Shown piece after piece: positions 35,160 to 44,543 of a DNA stretch of 64,000 bases (positions are counted from its first letter, which is position 1; each line of letters opens with the position of its first letter). The stretch is from Rhizobium aethiopicum (lineage in GTDB: Bacteria; Pseudomonadota; Alphaproteobacteria; Rhizobiales; Rhizobiaceae): contig NZ_FMAJ01000007.1 in NCBI RefSeq assembly GCF_900094625.1, forward strand, positions 124,001-188,000, in the 5' to 3' direction. The notes beneath the pieces were generated by a model. The model made no database searches, was not told the origin of the DNA, and saw only the letters and a program-made list of their open reading frames with translations. Made by a program: the position numbers and the translations under genes.

Positions 35160-35528
35160 ATGAAAATCAGAACTGGTCTCGTTCTTGTCGGTGCAGCGGC
35201 CACTCTTGCCGCCTGCGTTTCACCGGAGCCGCGCCCGATGCCGATTGCGGCCACGCCCGCCCCCACCGGCGTCGAAGGCAATTGGAGCGATCCCAACGGC
35301 ATCGTTTCCACCTTCCAGGGCGGCACCTTCACGACCCGCACCACCGACAGCAACCAGCTTCTCGCCTCAGGGACCTACATCAATACCTCGCCAACCCTGG
35401 TGGAGATCAATATGACTTCGCTGGTGCGCAAGACTCAATCCAAGGTCAATTGCGCCCTCATCAATCCGAGCCAGCTCAATTGCACCTCTGATTCCGGCGC
35501 CCAGTTCACGCTTTCCCGCCGCGGCTGA
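35160..35528 (+). CDS. omp10: Outer-membrane lipoprotein Omp10 homologue
   Basis: A 122-residue lipoprotein: basic start, hydrophobic stretch and lipobox LAAC (Cys near residue 19). The mature part has VEGNWSDPNGIVSTFQGG, FTTRTTDSNQLLASGTY, LVEINM and a Cys pair around NCALINPSQLNC. This matches the Brucella Omp10 plan closely. The exact role is unknown; Brucella Omp10 matters for envelope integrity and virulence. It stands alone between two terminated units. Confidence 0.88.
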   Translation: MKIRTGLVLVGAAATLAACVSPEPRPMPIAATPAPTGVEGNWSDPNGIVSTFQGGTFTTRTTDSNQLLASGTYINTSPTLVEINMTSLVRKTQSKVNCALINPSQLNCTSDSGAQFTLSRRG

Positions 35529-35870
35529 AGGACGAGGCGCTAGGCCGGGCATGCGGGCCTTCGCGGTTACCTCTTCTTCTGCCCGCGATACCGCTTGCCG
35601 CATTTGCCGTCGTTCTGCCGGTCAACCTTTATCGTGCCCAGGGCTTCGCCGCTCGCGATAGCGACGGCCCCTGCTGCTATTGATCTTAGCCCTGCCGGCA
35701 GCCGGCTTTTTTATCCCGTCCCCCTTGGAAAGCGTACCGTCTGGCCCAGCTTTCCCTTGCGGTCATATGCCGTGTCATGGAACATCTGCGTGCCGGGAAA
35801 CTGCCCCGGCGGACTTTGGAAGGATCGGCGGAGATCAGGGGGATCTCTCGCCTCAATCAGGAGAACAGGG
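35529..35870. other. 342-base gap without a supported gene
   Basis: No open frame here has a ribosome site plus protein-like composition, and no strong hairpin was found. It should contain the promoter and leader of the nucleotidase gene. I see nothing else. Confidence 0.5.
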
Positions 35871-37898
35871 ATGACGAAGTCTTTCAGCTTCGGTCTTTTG
35901 ACCGCGTCCATGCTGGCGCTGAGCGCGGGCGCCGCCTTCGCAGATTACGAACTCAATATTCTTCATATTAACGATTTCCATTCACGCATTGAGCCGATCA
36001 ACAAGTTCGATTCCACCTGCTCGGCCGAGGAGGAAGGCAAGAAGGAATGCTTCGGTGGCGCCGCCCGCCTGAAGACCGCGATCGACCAGCGCCGTCAGGC
36101 GCTATCGGGCAAGAATGTCCTTCTCCTCAATGCGGGCGACAATTTCCAGGGCTCGCTCTTCTACACGACCTATAAGGGCGCGGCCGAAGCCGAATTCCTG
36201 AACATGATGAAGTTCGACGCCATGACCGTCGGCAATCATGAATTCGACGACAGCGAGGACGGACTTGCGACCTTCCTCGACAAGGTGCAATTCCCCGTCG
36301 TGACGGCGAACGTCAAGGCGAGCGCCGCCTCCAAGCTCGGCGACCGCATCAAGCCCTCGCTGGTGCTCGATGTCGGCGGTCAGAAGATCGGCATCGTCGG
36401 CGCCGTCACCAATGATACGCCGGAGCTCTCCTCCCCGGGCCCGAATGTCGCGATCGAAGATGACGTTCAGACGATCACATCAGCCGTCCAGGAGCTGAAA
36501 AGCGAGGGCGTCAACAAGATCATAGCGCTGACCCATGTCGGTTATCCCCGTGATCTCGCTTTCATCGCCAAGATTCCGGATGTCGACGTTGTCGTCGGCG
36601 GCCACTCCCATAGCCTGCTCTCCAATACCGATCCGAAGGCTGAAGGCCCGTATCCGACGATGGTCGATAATCCCGGCGGCTACAAGGTGCCGGTCGTCCA
36701 GGCTGCCTCCTACAGCAAGTATCTCGGCGACGTCGTCGTCAATTTCGACGATAACGGCGTCGTCAAGGAAGCCAAGGGCGATCCCATCCTGATCGACTCG
36801 TCCTTCGCACCCGATCCGGCCGTCGTCACCCGAGTTGCCGAACTGGCAAAACCGATCGAGGAACTGCGCAAGAAGGTGATCGGCTCCGCCGAAGGCCCGA
36901 TCGAGGGCGACCGCAAAGTCTGCCGTGTCAAGGAATGCTCGATGGGCAACCTCGTGGCCGACGCCATGCTCGACCGCACGAAGAACCAAGGTGTCACCAT
37001 CGCCGTTCAGAACGGCGGCGGCCTGCGCGCCTCGATTGACGGCGGCGATGTCACCCAGGGCGAGGTCATCACCGTCCTGCCTTTCCAGAACACGCTCGCG
37101 ACTTTTGAAGCCACGGGCGCCGACGTCGTCAAGGCGCTCGAAAACGGCGTCAGCCAGATCGATCAGGGCGCCGGCCGCTTCCCGCAGGTCGCCGGCCTGA
37201 AATTCTCGTTCGACCAGTCGAAGCCCGTCGGCAGCCGCGTCAGCGATGTCCAGGTGAAGGAGGGCGACAACTTCGCGCCAATCGACCCTGCCAAGACCTA
37301 CAAGGTCGCCACCAACAACTTCATGCGATCAGGCGGCGACGGCTATTCGATCTTCAAGGAAGGCAAGAACGCCTATGATTACGGCCCGGATCTCGCCGAC
37401 GTGACCGCCGAATACGTTGCCTCGCATTCGCCCTACAAGCCCTATACGGATGGCCGCGTGACCGAAACCGGCGCAGCTGTAGCCCAGGCACCCGCTACCG
37501 AACCGGCAGCTCCTACTCCCGCGCCAGCAGCACCTGCGCCTGCCACTGAGCCCGCTCCGGCCCCTGCGGCGCCGGCCGCACCCGCTCCGGCTGCCGAGCC
37601 TGCCCCTGCGACCCCCGCAGCACCGGCACCAGCCACCGAGCCTGCCCCTGCTGCGCCGGCCCCGGCAACGCCTGCAGCACCCGCGCCCGCTGTGGAACCG
37701 GCTCCGGCTCCGGCAGCCTCCACACCCGCTGCAACGACGCCGTCCACCCATGTCATCGCGGCCGGCGACACCTTCTGGGATCTTGCCGTCAGCTTCTATG
37801 GCGACGGCACGCTGTGGCGGAAGCTCTCGGAGGCTAACGGCAGCCCGAACCCGCGCCATCTGACGATCGGCAAGGAGATCGAAGTTCCGGCAAAATAA
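35871..37898 (+). CDS. 5'-nucleotidase/metallophosphoesterase with C-terminal LysM
   Basis: A 675-residue exported enzyme. After a signal peptide (cleavage near AAFADY) comes a two-metal phosphoesterase domain (ILHINDFHSR, LNAGDNFQGS, VGNHEFDD, ALTHVGYPRD, VGGHSHSLL) and the substrate-binding domain with NGGGLRASI. A 90-residue Ala/Pro linker (about 530-620) connects it to a C-terminal LysM domain (HVIAAGDTFWDLAVSFYGDG), which should hold the enzyme on peptidoglycan. Likely hydrolyses nucleotides or UDP-sugars in the periplasm. ATG 35871 has aggagaacaggg before it. Confidence 0.93.
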   Translation: MTKSFSFGLLTASMLALSAGAAFADYELNILHINDFHSRIEPINKFDSTCSAEEEGKKECFGGAARLKTAIDQRRQALSGKNVLLLNAGDNFQGSLFYTTYKGAAEAEFLNMMKFDAMTVGNHEFDDSEDGLATFLDKVQFPVVTANVKASAASKLGDRIKPSLVLDVGGQKIGIVGAVTNDTPELSSPGPNVAIEDDVQTITSAVQELKSEGVNKIIALTHVGYPRDLAFIAKIPDVDVVVGGHSHSLLSNTDPKAEGPYPTMVDNPGGYKVPVVQAASYSKYLGDVVVNFDDNGVVKEAKGDPILIDSSFAPDPAVVTRVAELAKPIEELRKKVIGSAEGPIEGDRKVCRVKECSMGNLVADAMLDRTKNQGVTIAVQNGGGLRASIDGGDVTQGEVITVLPFQNTLATFEATGADVVKALENGVSQIDQGAGRFPQVAGLKFSFDQSKPVGSRVSDVQVKEGDNFAPIDPAKTYKVATNNFMRSGGDGYSIFKEGKNAYDYGPDLADVTAEYVASHSPYKPYTDGRVTETGAAVAQAPATEPAAPTPAPAAPAPATEPAPAPAAPAAPAPAAEPAPATPAAPAPATEPAPAAPAPATPAAPAPAVEPAPAPAASTPAATTPSTHVIAAGDTFWDLAVSFYGDGTLWRKLSEANGSPNPRHLTIGKEIEVPAK

Positions 37899-37921
37899 GA
37901 CAATTTGTCCCGATTGCCATG

Positions 37922-37955
37922 ACCGGTCCGGGGTTTCCCGGGCCGGTTTTTCTTT
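37922..37955 (+). terminator. Intrinsic terminator after the nucleotidase gene
   Basis: ACCGGTCCGGG pairs with CCCGGGCCGGT (11 pairs, one G-T), loop GTTT, followed by TTTTCTTT. It lies 23 bases after the stop. Confidence 0.9.
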
Positions 37956-38017
37956 CTATAGGGTGAACCATGATCCCGAGGCCACGTTAGACCGACGGAC
38001 AAAAGCGTGGGGCCAGA

Positions 38018-39052
38018 ATGACTGCAGATATTTCACTTCGTCCGGCGGACCATCCGGCCGTAAAATCCGGCAAGATCGGTGTGCTGCTGGTCAATCTCGG
38101 CACGCCCGATGGGACCGATTATATCTCGATGCGCCGCTATCTCAGGGAATTCCTCACCGATCGCCGCGTCATCGAATGGTCGCCCTGGAAGTGGTACCCC
38201 ATCCTGTTCGGCGTCGTGCTCAACAGGCGTCCGCAGAAGGTCGGCAAGGCCTATGAGCTGATCTGGAACAAGGAGAAGAACGAAAGTTATCTCCGCACCT
38301 ACACGCGCAACCAGTCGGAGCTAATGACCGTGCGCCTGCAGGATCTTGCCGACGTCAAGGTCGATTGGGCGATGCGTTACGGCACGCCGTCGATCGCGTC
38401 GCGCATCGACGCGCTGAAGGAAGCAGGCTGCGACCGCATCCTGCTTTTCCCGCTCTATCCGCAATATGCGGCGGCAACGACCGCCACCGTCAACGACAAG
38501 GCCTTCCAAAAGCTTCTCTCGATGCGCTGGCAGCCGGCTCTACGCACCGTGCCCAACTATCACGACGACGAGACCTATATCGAAGCCCTCGCCCAATCCG
38601 TCGAAACACATCTTTCGACGCTCGACTGGAAGCCGGAGATGCTGCTTGCCTCCTTCCACGGAATTCCGATGTCCTATTTTAAGCAGGGCGATCCTTATTA
38701 CTGTCAGTGCCAGAAGACCGGCAGGCTGCTGCGCGAGCGGCTCGGGCTCACCAAGGATAATTTCATGGTCACCTTCCAGTCCCGCTTCGGGCCGGAGGAA
38801 TGGCTGCAGCCCTATACGGACAAGACAGTGGAGAAGCTCGCCAAGAACGGCGTCAAGCGCATCGCCGTCATCAATCCCGGTTTCGTCTCCGACTGTCTGG
38901 AAACGCTGGAGGAGATCGCCGAACAGGCCGCCCACTCCTTCCACGAGAACGGCGGGGACAAGTTCACCCATATCCCCTGCCTCAACGACAGCGACGACGG
39001 CATGAAGGTGCTGGAAAAGGTCGTTCGCCGCGAATTGCAAGGCTGGGTTTAA
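38018..39052 (+). CDS. hemH: Ferrochelatase
   Basis: Inserts Fe(II) into protoporphyrin IX in the last step of haem synthesis. The 344-residue protein shows [14 protein letters not shown], the active His in [17 protein letters not shown] and the acidic metal path [15 protein letters not shown]. The C-terminal region lacks an obvious Fe-S Cys set. Length is normal. It follows the strong nucleotidase terminator and has its own start region. Confidence 0.96.
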   Translation: MTADISLRPADHPAVKSGKIGVLLVNLGTPDGTDYISMRRYLREFLTDRRVIEWSPWKWYPILFGVVLNRRPQKVGKAYELIWNKEKNESYLRTYTRNQSELMTVRLQDLADVKVDWAMRYGTPSIASRIDALKEAGCDRILLFPLYPQYAAATTATVNDKAFQKLLSMRWQPALRTVPNYHDDETYIEALAQSVETHLSTLDWKPEMLLASFHGIPMSYFKQGDPYYCQCQKTGRLLRERLGLTKDNFMVTFQSRFGPEEWLQPYTDKTVEKLAKNGVKRIAVINPGFVSDCLETLEEIAEQAAHSFHENGGDKFTHIPCLNDSDDGMKVLEKVVRRELQGWV

Positions 39053-39219
39053 GAGACTCGACGAGCAGCTGCGGCCACACCTTAAAGGTTCGCGAGATTA
39101 CCTCCTTTCGAGTTGGAGGCGCCTGCTCGCTTAGCCATCATTTCTTCCTCGCAAAGAACATGCTAACTCACCACATCAGTTGTGGGGCGCGGCGCATGCG
39201 CCGATGGGAGGAATTTTTC

Positions 39220-40251
39220 ATGCTGTTCGGCGGCTTTGACATCGTCGTGATCGTGCTCGTCATCTTCGTCATCCTCGTGCTGTTCGCCGGGATCAAGACC
39301 GTGCCGCAGGGCTATCGCTACACCATCGAGCGCTTCGGCCGCTATACGCGCACGCTGGAGCCCGGCCTCAACCTCATCACCCCCTTCATCGAACGCGTCG
39401 GCGCCCGGATGAACGTCATGGAGCAGGTGCTTGATGTACCGACGCAGGAGGTGATCACCAAGGACAATGCTTCGGTTTCCGCCGATGCCGTCGCCTTCTA
39501 TCAGGTGCTGAACGCCGCCCAGGCCGCCTACCAGGTCTCCCACCTCGAAAACGCCATCCTCAATCTCACCATGACCAATATCCGTTCGGTCATGGGCTCG
39601 ATGGATCTCGACGAACTGCTCTCCAATCGCGACGCCATCAACGATCGGCTGCTGCGCGTCGTCGACGAGGCCGTGCAGCCCTGGGGGATCAAGGTCACCC
39701 GCGTCGAGATCAAGGATATCCAGCCGCCGCGTGACCTCGTCGACGCAATGGCCCGCCAGATGAAGGCCGAGCGAGAAAAGCGCGCCCAGGTGCTGGAGGC
39801 CGAAGGCTCACGCAATGCGCAGATCCTGAGAGCCGAAGGCGCCAAGCAATCGGCTATTTTGCAAGCGGAAGGCCAGCGCGAAGCTGCCTTCCGCAACGCC
39901 GAAGCCCGCGAGCGTCTGGCCGAGGCCGAAGCCAAGGCAACGAAGATGGTCTCCGAAGCGATTGCCGCCGGCGACGTACAGGCGATCAACTATTTCGTCG
40001 CCCAGAAGTACACCGAAGCGCTCGCCTCGGTCGGCTCGGCGCCCAATTCCAAGATCGTGCTGATGCCAATGGAAGCCTCTTCCATCCTGAGTTCGCTCGG
40101 CGGCATCGGCGCGATCGCCCGCGAAGTCTTCGGTGACGCCGGCAATCCGCCGCCGCCTCCCCCGCCGCGTCCGCGTCCCGCGCCGGTCCGCTCGACGCCG
40201 CCCATCAATCCCCCGGCCCCCAATCCTTTCAACCCGGATCAGGAGCGATAA
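39220..40251 (+). CDS. SPFH/band 7 membrane protein (QmcA/stomatin type)
   Basis: A 343-residue protein: an N-terminal membrane helix ([18 protein letters not shown]), an SPFH domain ([24 protein letters not shown]), a long Ala/Glu coiled coil ([17 protein letters not shown]) and a Pro-rich tail. Such proteins form large membrane cages with NfeD partners and protease FtsH. NfeD follows 3 bases later. ATG 39220 has a clear gggagg site; an upstream open frame has no helix or family match. Confidence 0.93.
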   Translation: MLFGGFDIVVIVLVIFVILVLFAGIKTVPQGYRYTIERFGRYTRTLEPGLNLITPFIERVGARMNVMEQVLDVPTQEVITKDNASVSADAVAFYQVLNAAQAAYQVSHLENAILNLTMTNIRSVMGSMDLDELLSNRDAINDRLLRVVDEAVQPWGIKVTRVEIKDIQPPRDLVDAMARQMKAEREKRAQVLEAEGSRNAQILRAEGAKQSAILQAEGQREAAFRNAEARERLAEAEAKATKMVSEAIAAGDVQAINYFVAQKYTEALASVGSAPNSKIVLMPMEASSILSSLGGIGAIAREVFGDAGNPPPPPPPRPRPAPVRSTPPINPPAPNPFNPDQER

Positions 40252-40254
40252 GCC

Positions 40255-40710
40255 ATGCTGGCGAAGGTCATAGCCGAACTCGGTCCATGGAGTTGGTGGG
40301 TTGCAGGCCTTGTGCTGCTTGCCGCGGAAATGATCGTGCCCGGTTTCTTCCTGGTCTGGATCGGCCTTGCCGCCTTGATTGTCGGCGCACTGTCGCTGCT
40401 CTTCTGGGACAGCGCCTTCTGGGTCTGGGAACTCCAGGCGATTCTTTTTGCGCTGCTCGCCGTCGCCACGACCTTCGCCGGCCGGCGGCTGACGCTGCGC
40501 AATGCCGCCACCGACGAGCCCTTCCTCAATCAGCGCGGCGCGAGCCTCGTCGGACGCACTGCGACGCTGCAGGAGCCGATCCGCGAGGGCCGCGGCCGCA
40601 TCCGTCTCGATGATACGCTATGGCAGGTGATGGGACCCGATCTACCCGTGGGAACGCAGGTCAAGGTGGTCTCGAGCAACGGCCGCGACCTCAGGGTCGA
40701 ACCCGTCTGA
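40255..40710 (+). CDS. NfeD family membrane protein
   Basis: A 151-residue NfeD-type protein: three or so hydrophobic helices (VAGLVLLAAEMIVPGFFLVWIG and ALIVGALSLLFW) and a C-terminal OB-fold (SLVGRTATLQEPIREG, WQVMGPDLPVGTQVKV). NfeD subunits pair with SPFH proteins such as the gene just upstream, with which it forms a two-gene unit (3-base gap). Role: membrane quality control; details not known. Confidence 0.93.
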   Translation: MLAKVIAELGPWSWWVAGLVLLAAEMIVPGFFLVWIGLAALIVGALSLLFWDSAFWVWELQAILFALLAVATTFAGRRLTLRNAATDEPFLNQRGASLVGRTATLQEPIREGRGRIRLDDTLWQVMGPDLPVGTQVKVVSSNGRDLRVEPV

Positions 40711-40724
40711 TCAAACAACTCGGA

Positions 40725-41720
40725 TCAGGCGACGCCGATCCGCAGCAGGTCGTGGAAATGCACCAGCCCGACCGGCCGGCTGTCCTCGTCGATGACGATC
40801 AGCGCGCCGATGTGGTGCTGGTTGAGCAGGGCGAGGGCCGCCGTTGCGAGCATCGTCGGTTTCACCGTCTTCGGAGTCTTCGTCATGATGTCGTCGACAG
40901 CAAGTTCGGCGAGGTTGCGCGTCAGGTTGCGCGCCATGTCGCCTTCGGTGACGATGCCGCAGAGCCGCCCGTCCTCGTCGAGCACGCCGACACAGCCGAA
41001 ATGCTTGCGCGACAACACCGTGACCGCCTCCGGCATCGGCGTGCCCTTGGCAACGAGCGGCAGCTTCTCGCCGGTATGCATAATATCGCCGACATGCATC
41101 AGGCTGGCACCCAGCTTGCCGCCGGGATGGAAGACGTGGAAATCGGTGGCGGTAAAGCCGCGTGCTTCGAGCAGCGCTACCGCCAATGCGTCACCGATCG
41201 CAAGCTGCATGATCGCCGAGGTCGTCGGCGCCAGGCCGTGCGGGCAAGCCTCCGTCTCCTTCGGCAACTTCAGGACGATGTCGGCGGCAAGGCCGAGGCT
41301 CGATTTTTCATCATAGGTGATGGCGATCAGCGGGATAGAAAACCGCCTGGAATAGGAGAGGATCGCCTTGAGTTCCTGCGCCTGCCCACTCCACGAAATT
41401 GCGATGATTGCATCGCTCTGCCCGATCATGCCGAGATCGCCATGATTGGCTTCAGCAGCATGCACGAAGAATGCGGGCGTTCCGGTCGAAGCAAGGGTCG
41501 CAGCGATCTTCACGCCGATATGCCCGCTCTTGCCGACGCCGGTAACGATGACACGCCCGGAAATGTCGCCGATGATTTCGACGGCGCGGGTGAAAGGACC
41601 GGCCAGTCCGTCGTCAAAGGCCCGTTCGAGCGCTTCAAGACCGCGTTTTTCGATCTCTATCGTGCGTTTTGCCGTTTCGAGCACGCTGTTTTCAACGAGT
41701 TTGATCGCTCTTCTGTTCAT
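40725..41720 (-). CDS. kdsD: Arabinose-5-phosphate isomerase (KpsF/GutQ type)
   Basis: Interconverts ribulose-5-phosphate and arabinose-5-phosphate for Kdo synthesis. The 331-residue protein has an N-terminal SIS domain (VTGVGKSGHIGVKIAATLAS, HAAEANHGDLGM, SWSGQAQELK) and two C-terminal CBS repeats (about 200-330; GVLDEDGRLCGIVTEGDM). The family is certain; as the lone copy seen here it is likely the Kdo-pathway isomerase. It converges with nfeD and is divergent from the beta-barrel gene across 125 bases. Confidence 0.92.
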   Translation of the reverse strand: MNRRAIKLVENSVLETAKRTIEIEKRGLEALERAFDDGLAGPFTRAVEIIGDISGRVIVTGVGKSGHIGVKIAATLASTGTPAFFVHAAEANHGDLGMIGQSDAIIAISWSGQAQELKAILSYSRRFSIPLIAITYDEKSSLGLAADIVLKLPKETEACPHGLAPTTSAIMQLAIGDALAVALLEARGFTATDFHVFHPGGKLGASLMHVGDIMHTGEKLPLVAKGTPMPEAVTVLSRKHFGCVGVLDEDGRLCGIVTEGDMARNLTRNLAELAVDDIMTKTPKTVKPTMLATAALALLNQHHIGALIVIDEDSRPVGLVHFHDLLRIGVA

Positions 41721-41845
41721 GGAGATGCGTTAGACCTTTTCACTTTCCAAGTCCACCCCGCACCATTTCCGAATTGTGAACAGCCCTCGTCGGCGGCAAC
41801 GAATGATTAACCACAAGGCTTTACCTTTGGGTAAGAACCGAGAGC

Positions 41846-43393
41846 ATGTCAGGCGAATTGATGGGCCAGCCAAAACAGACGAGCAGTGTGACGCCGCTCC
41901 GCGCGATGAGGCGCGTCGTCTGCTTTACTGCGTTCGGCAGCCTGCTTCTCGGCCAGACTGCGGCTTTCGCACAATCCGCCTCACAGCCTGCTAATAGCGG
42001 CTCCGCCAGCCAGGACAGCCGCACCACGAACAATGCCGCAACCGCCGGCTTCGACAGCGAAATCGACGTTTCCACCGCTCCTGCGGCAACGGGCACGACG
42101 GCAAGCTCGGATGATACCCAGCAGAGGCCCGCCATACCGGACGCGCAATCCGGTGACGACATTACCGGCTCCATCCTCGATGAGAACATGCGCCGGCTGA
42201 ACACCCGCGAAGCGCGGGTGGACGAGATGCTGCCTGGCCGCAGGATTGCGGAAAGCGCCTCGACGGCACAAACGCCCGGCGTTCCGATCGGCACCTTCGT
42301 GCTCCGCCCGAGCGTCACCCAGAGCATCAACACCGAGACCACCAAGGACGGCAATACCAGGCAGCAGCGCGCCTTCCTTGAAACGGATGCAGCCGCGACG
42401 CTCACCTCCGACTGGGGACGGCACCAGCTGACCGTCACCTCGGAAGGCGCCTGGCAGAGGAATATCAGCGGCGAAGGCGAGGAGCAGCCGTCCTTCAAAG
42501 TCAACAGCGATCTCCGGCTGGACCTTGCCGACGATACGGTCGCGCACCTCACGGCCGGTTATAATTTCTACCGGGAAGATACGGACGACCCCGACGCCAT
42601 CGCCGATGCCACACAGCAGTCCGATGTGCAGGAGTTCACCGCCGGCGCCTCCGTACAGCGCGATTTCGGCATCCTGCGCGGCACGACGGCACTGGCTCTC
42701 AGCCGTTCGCTCTATTCCGACGCCACGCTTGCAAACGGCACGACCGTCGCCTTGAGCGACCGCAATCAGACATCAGGCACGCTGCGCGGCCGCGTCGGCT
42801 ATGAGCTGTCACCCGCGCTCATCCCCTTCATCGAAGCCACGGTCGGCCGCACGATCTATGACGAAACGCGCGACTCCGCCGGTTACGAACGTTCCGGCCA
42901 CAGCTATGGCGCCAAGGCCGGCGTCGAGGTCGATCTCGGCGAAAAGCTGAAGGGTGAAGTCGGCGTCGGCTATGCGATGGCGGATTTCGAAGACAGCCGC
43001 CTATCCTCGATCGATACGGCGACGCTCGATGCGAGTCTGCTCTGGTCGCCGATCCGCGGCACCGATGTCAATTTCGACCTGCAGACGAGCATCCAGCCCT
43101 CGACCACGGCAGGCGAGAGCGGGTACGTCTCGCACGCGCTGACGACGAAGGTCACCCATCAGCTCCGTGACAATCTGGTCGGGACGATAATCGGCGGCGT
43201 CATATGGCGCGATTATCCGACTGACAGCACCATCAACGACGAGATCGTTTATACCGCGGCGACCGGCCTGACCTGGAACATCAACCGCTATCTCGATCTG
43301 ACCAGCACGCTCGGCTACGAGCTGACCACGCGCAAAGACGGCGACGACTCACAGCAATTGCGCGCCGGCGTCGGCCTGAAGCTGAAACGCTAA
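41846..43393 (+). CDS. Outer-membrane beta-barrel protein (BBP2-type)
   Basis: A 515-residue protein with a signal peptide (hydrophobic run ending LGQTAAFAQ) and a C-terminal half made of alternating strands ending in an aromatic/Lys pattern (LRAGVGLKLKR), as in putative beta-barrel porin 2 proteins. The first 150 mature residues are Ser/Ala/Thr-rich and disordered-looking. Starts at 41846, 41861 or 41906 are possible; the last would still give a full signal peptide. It sits in a cluster of envelope genes; its cargo is unknown. Confidence 0.8.
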   Translation: MSGELMGQPKQTSSVTPLRAMRRVVCFTAFGSLLLGQTAAFAQSASQPANSGSASQDSRTTNNAATAGFDSEIDVSTAPAATGTTASSDDTQQRPAIPDAQSGDDITGSILDENMRRLNTREARVDEMLPGRRIAESASTAQTPGVPIGTFVLRPSVTQSINTETTKDGNTRQQRAFLETDAAATLTSDWGRHQLTVTSEGAWQRNISGEGEEQPSFKVNSDLRLDLADDTVAHLTAGYNFYREDTDDPDAIADATQQSDVQEFTAGASVQRDFGILRGTTALALSRSLYSDATLANGTTVALSDRNQTSGTLRGRVGYELSPALIPFIEATVGRTIYDETRDSAGYERSGHSYGAKAGVEVDLGEKLKGEVGVGYAMADFEDSRLSSIDTATLDASLLWSPIRGTDVNFDLQTSIQPSTTAGESGYVSHALTTKVTHQLRDNLVGTIIGGVIWRDYPTDSTINDEIVYTAATGLTWNINRYLDLTSTLGYELTTRKDGDDSQQLRAGVGLKLKR

Positions 43394-43395
43394 AC

Positions 43396-43422
43396 GCCGC
43401 GTCCCCCGGTGGGAGGCGCGGC
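43396..43422. repeat. Hairpin between convergent beta-barrel and galU genes
   Basis: GCCGCGTCCC and GGGA-GG-CGCGGC form a 10-bp stem with a two-base bulge and CCGGT loop. No T-run follows on either strand, so it is only a possible terminator for the two convergent genes. Confidence 0.4.
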
Positions 43423-43451
43423 GCTCGATCATTCATAGCTGTGCTTAAACT

Positions 43452-44339
43452 TCAATTCAGGCCGGCGAGCAGCTCCTTGAAGCCGCCTTCGACCGACGGA
43501 CGGATATCAGCGCGTTCGAGGGCGTAGGCGACGTTCGCCAGGATGAAGCCGTCTTTGGCGCCGCAGTCGTAGGTCGTGCCGCGGAAGTGGTAGCCTGCGA
43601 AATCCTGTTCCTTCAGCAGCTTCAGCATGCCATCGGTAAGCTGGATTTCGTTACCGGCGCCGCGCTCCTGGGTCTCGAGGATCTTGAAGATCTCCGGCTG
43701 CAGGATATAGCGGCCGTTGATGAAGAAATTGGAGGGCGCAGTTCCCTTGGCAGGCTTTTCCACCATGCCGGTAATGCGGAAGCCATCGCCGATCGCCTCG
43801 CCGACGCCGACGATGCCGTATTTATGCGCCTGGTCGGGGGCACATTCCTCGACGGCGATGATATTACCGCCGCTCTGGCCGTAGAGGTCGATCATGCCCT
43901 TCATGCAGCCCTTGTCGCCCTTCATGATCATGTCGGGCAGAAGCAGCGCGAAGGGTTCGTCGCCGACGATCTCGCGGGCGCACCAGACGGCATGGCCGAG
44001 GCCGAGCGGCTCCTGCTGGCGTGTAAAGCTCACCGTGCCGGCCTTCGGCAATTGCTGGGCAAGAAGGGTGATTTCCGCCTTCTTGGCGCGCTCGCGTAGC
44101 GTCTGTTCCAGCTCGAAATGGATATCGAAATAATCTTCGATAACGTGTTTGTTGCGTCCGGTGACGAAGACCAGATGCTCGATCCCTGCTTCGATCGCCT
44201 CATCGACGACATATTGAATGATGGGCTTGTCGACGACGGTCAACATTTCCTTTGGAACAGCCTTCGTTGCCGGCAGGAATCGCGTTCCCAACCCTGCCAC
44301 CGGAAAAACTGCCTTACGAACTTTATTGTGATGCGCCAC
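43452..44339 (-). CDS. galU: UTP-glucose-1-phosphate uridylyltransferase
   Basis: Makes UDP-glucose, the sugar donor for exopolysaccharide, LPS and cyclic glucan. The 295-residue enzyme begins with [25 protein letters not shown], the nucleotide site, followed by [12 protein letters not shown] and the conserved [16 protein letters not shown] and [15 protein letters not shown] [13 protein letters not shown]. In rhizobia this gene is also named exoN. It is divergent from mltB across 204 bases. Confidence 0.95.
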   Translation of the reverse strand: MAHHNKVRKAVFPVAGLGTRFLPATKAVPKEMLTVVDKPIIQYVVDEAIEAGIEHLVFVTGRNKHVIEDYFDIHFELEQTLRERAKKAEITLLAQQLPKAGTVSFTRQQEPLGLGHAVWCAREIVGDEPFALLLPDMIMKGDKGCMKGMIDLYGQSGGNIIAVEECAPDQAHKYGIVGVGEAIGDGFRITGMVEKPAKGTAPSNFFINGRYILQPEIFKILETQERGAGNEIQLTDGMLKLLKEQDFAGYHFRGTTYDCGAKDGFILANVAYALERADIRPSVEGGFKELLAGLN

Positions 44340-44543
44340 ACAGGCCTCCTGCTTTGACTAAATCGCCTTTTAAATAAAGCCGTTCACGTCTGACTAGTAT
44401 AGAATTGCAACTGTTTTGCAACTGATGACCTGAGCGGACGGTCATGGTAAAGATTTTGTTGACTCCGTTCCTGTAGTCTCGGGTCTGGGCGGACATGACG
44501 CCCTGCTTACGCCTGAAACTGAAGATGTGGGATACGACTGTCG

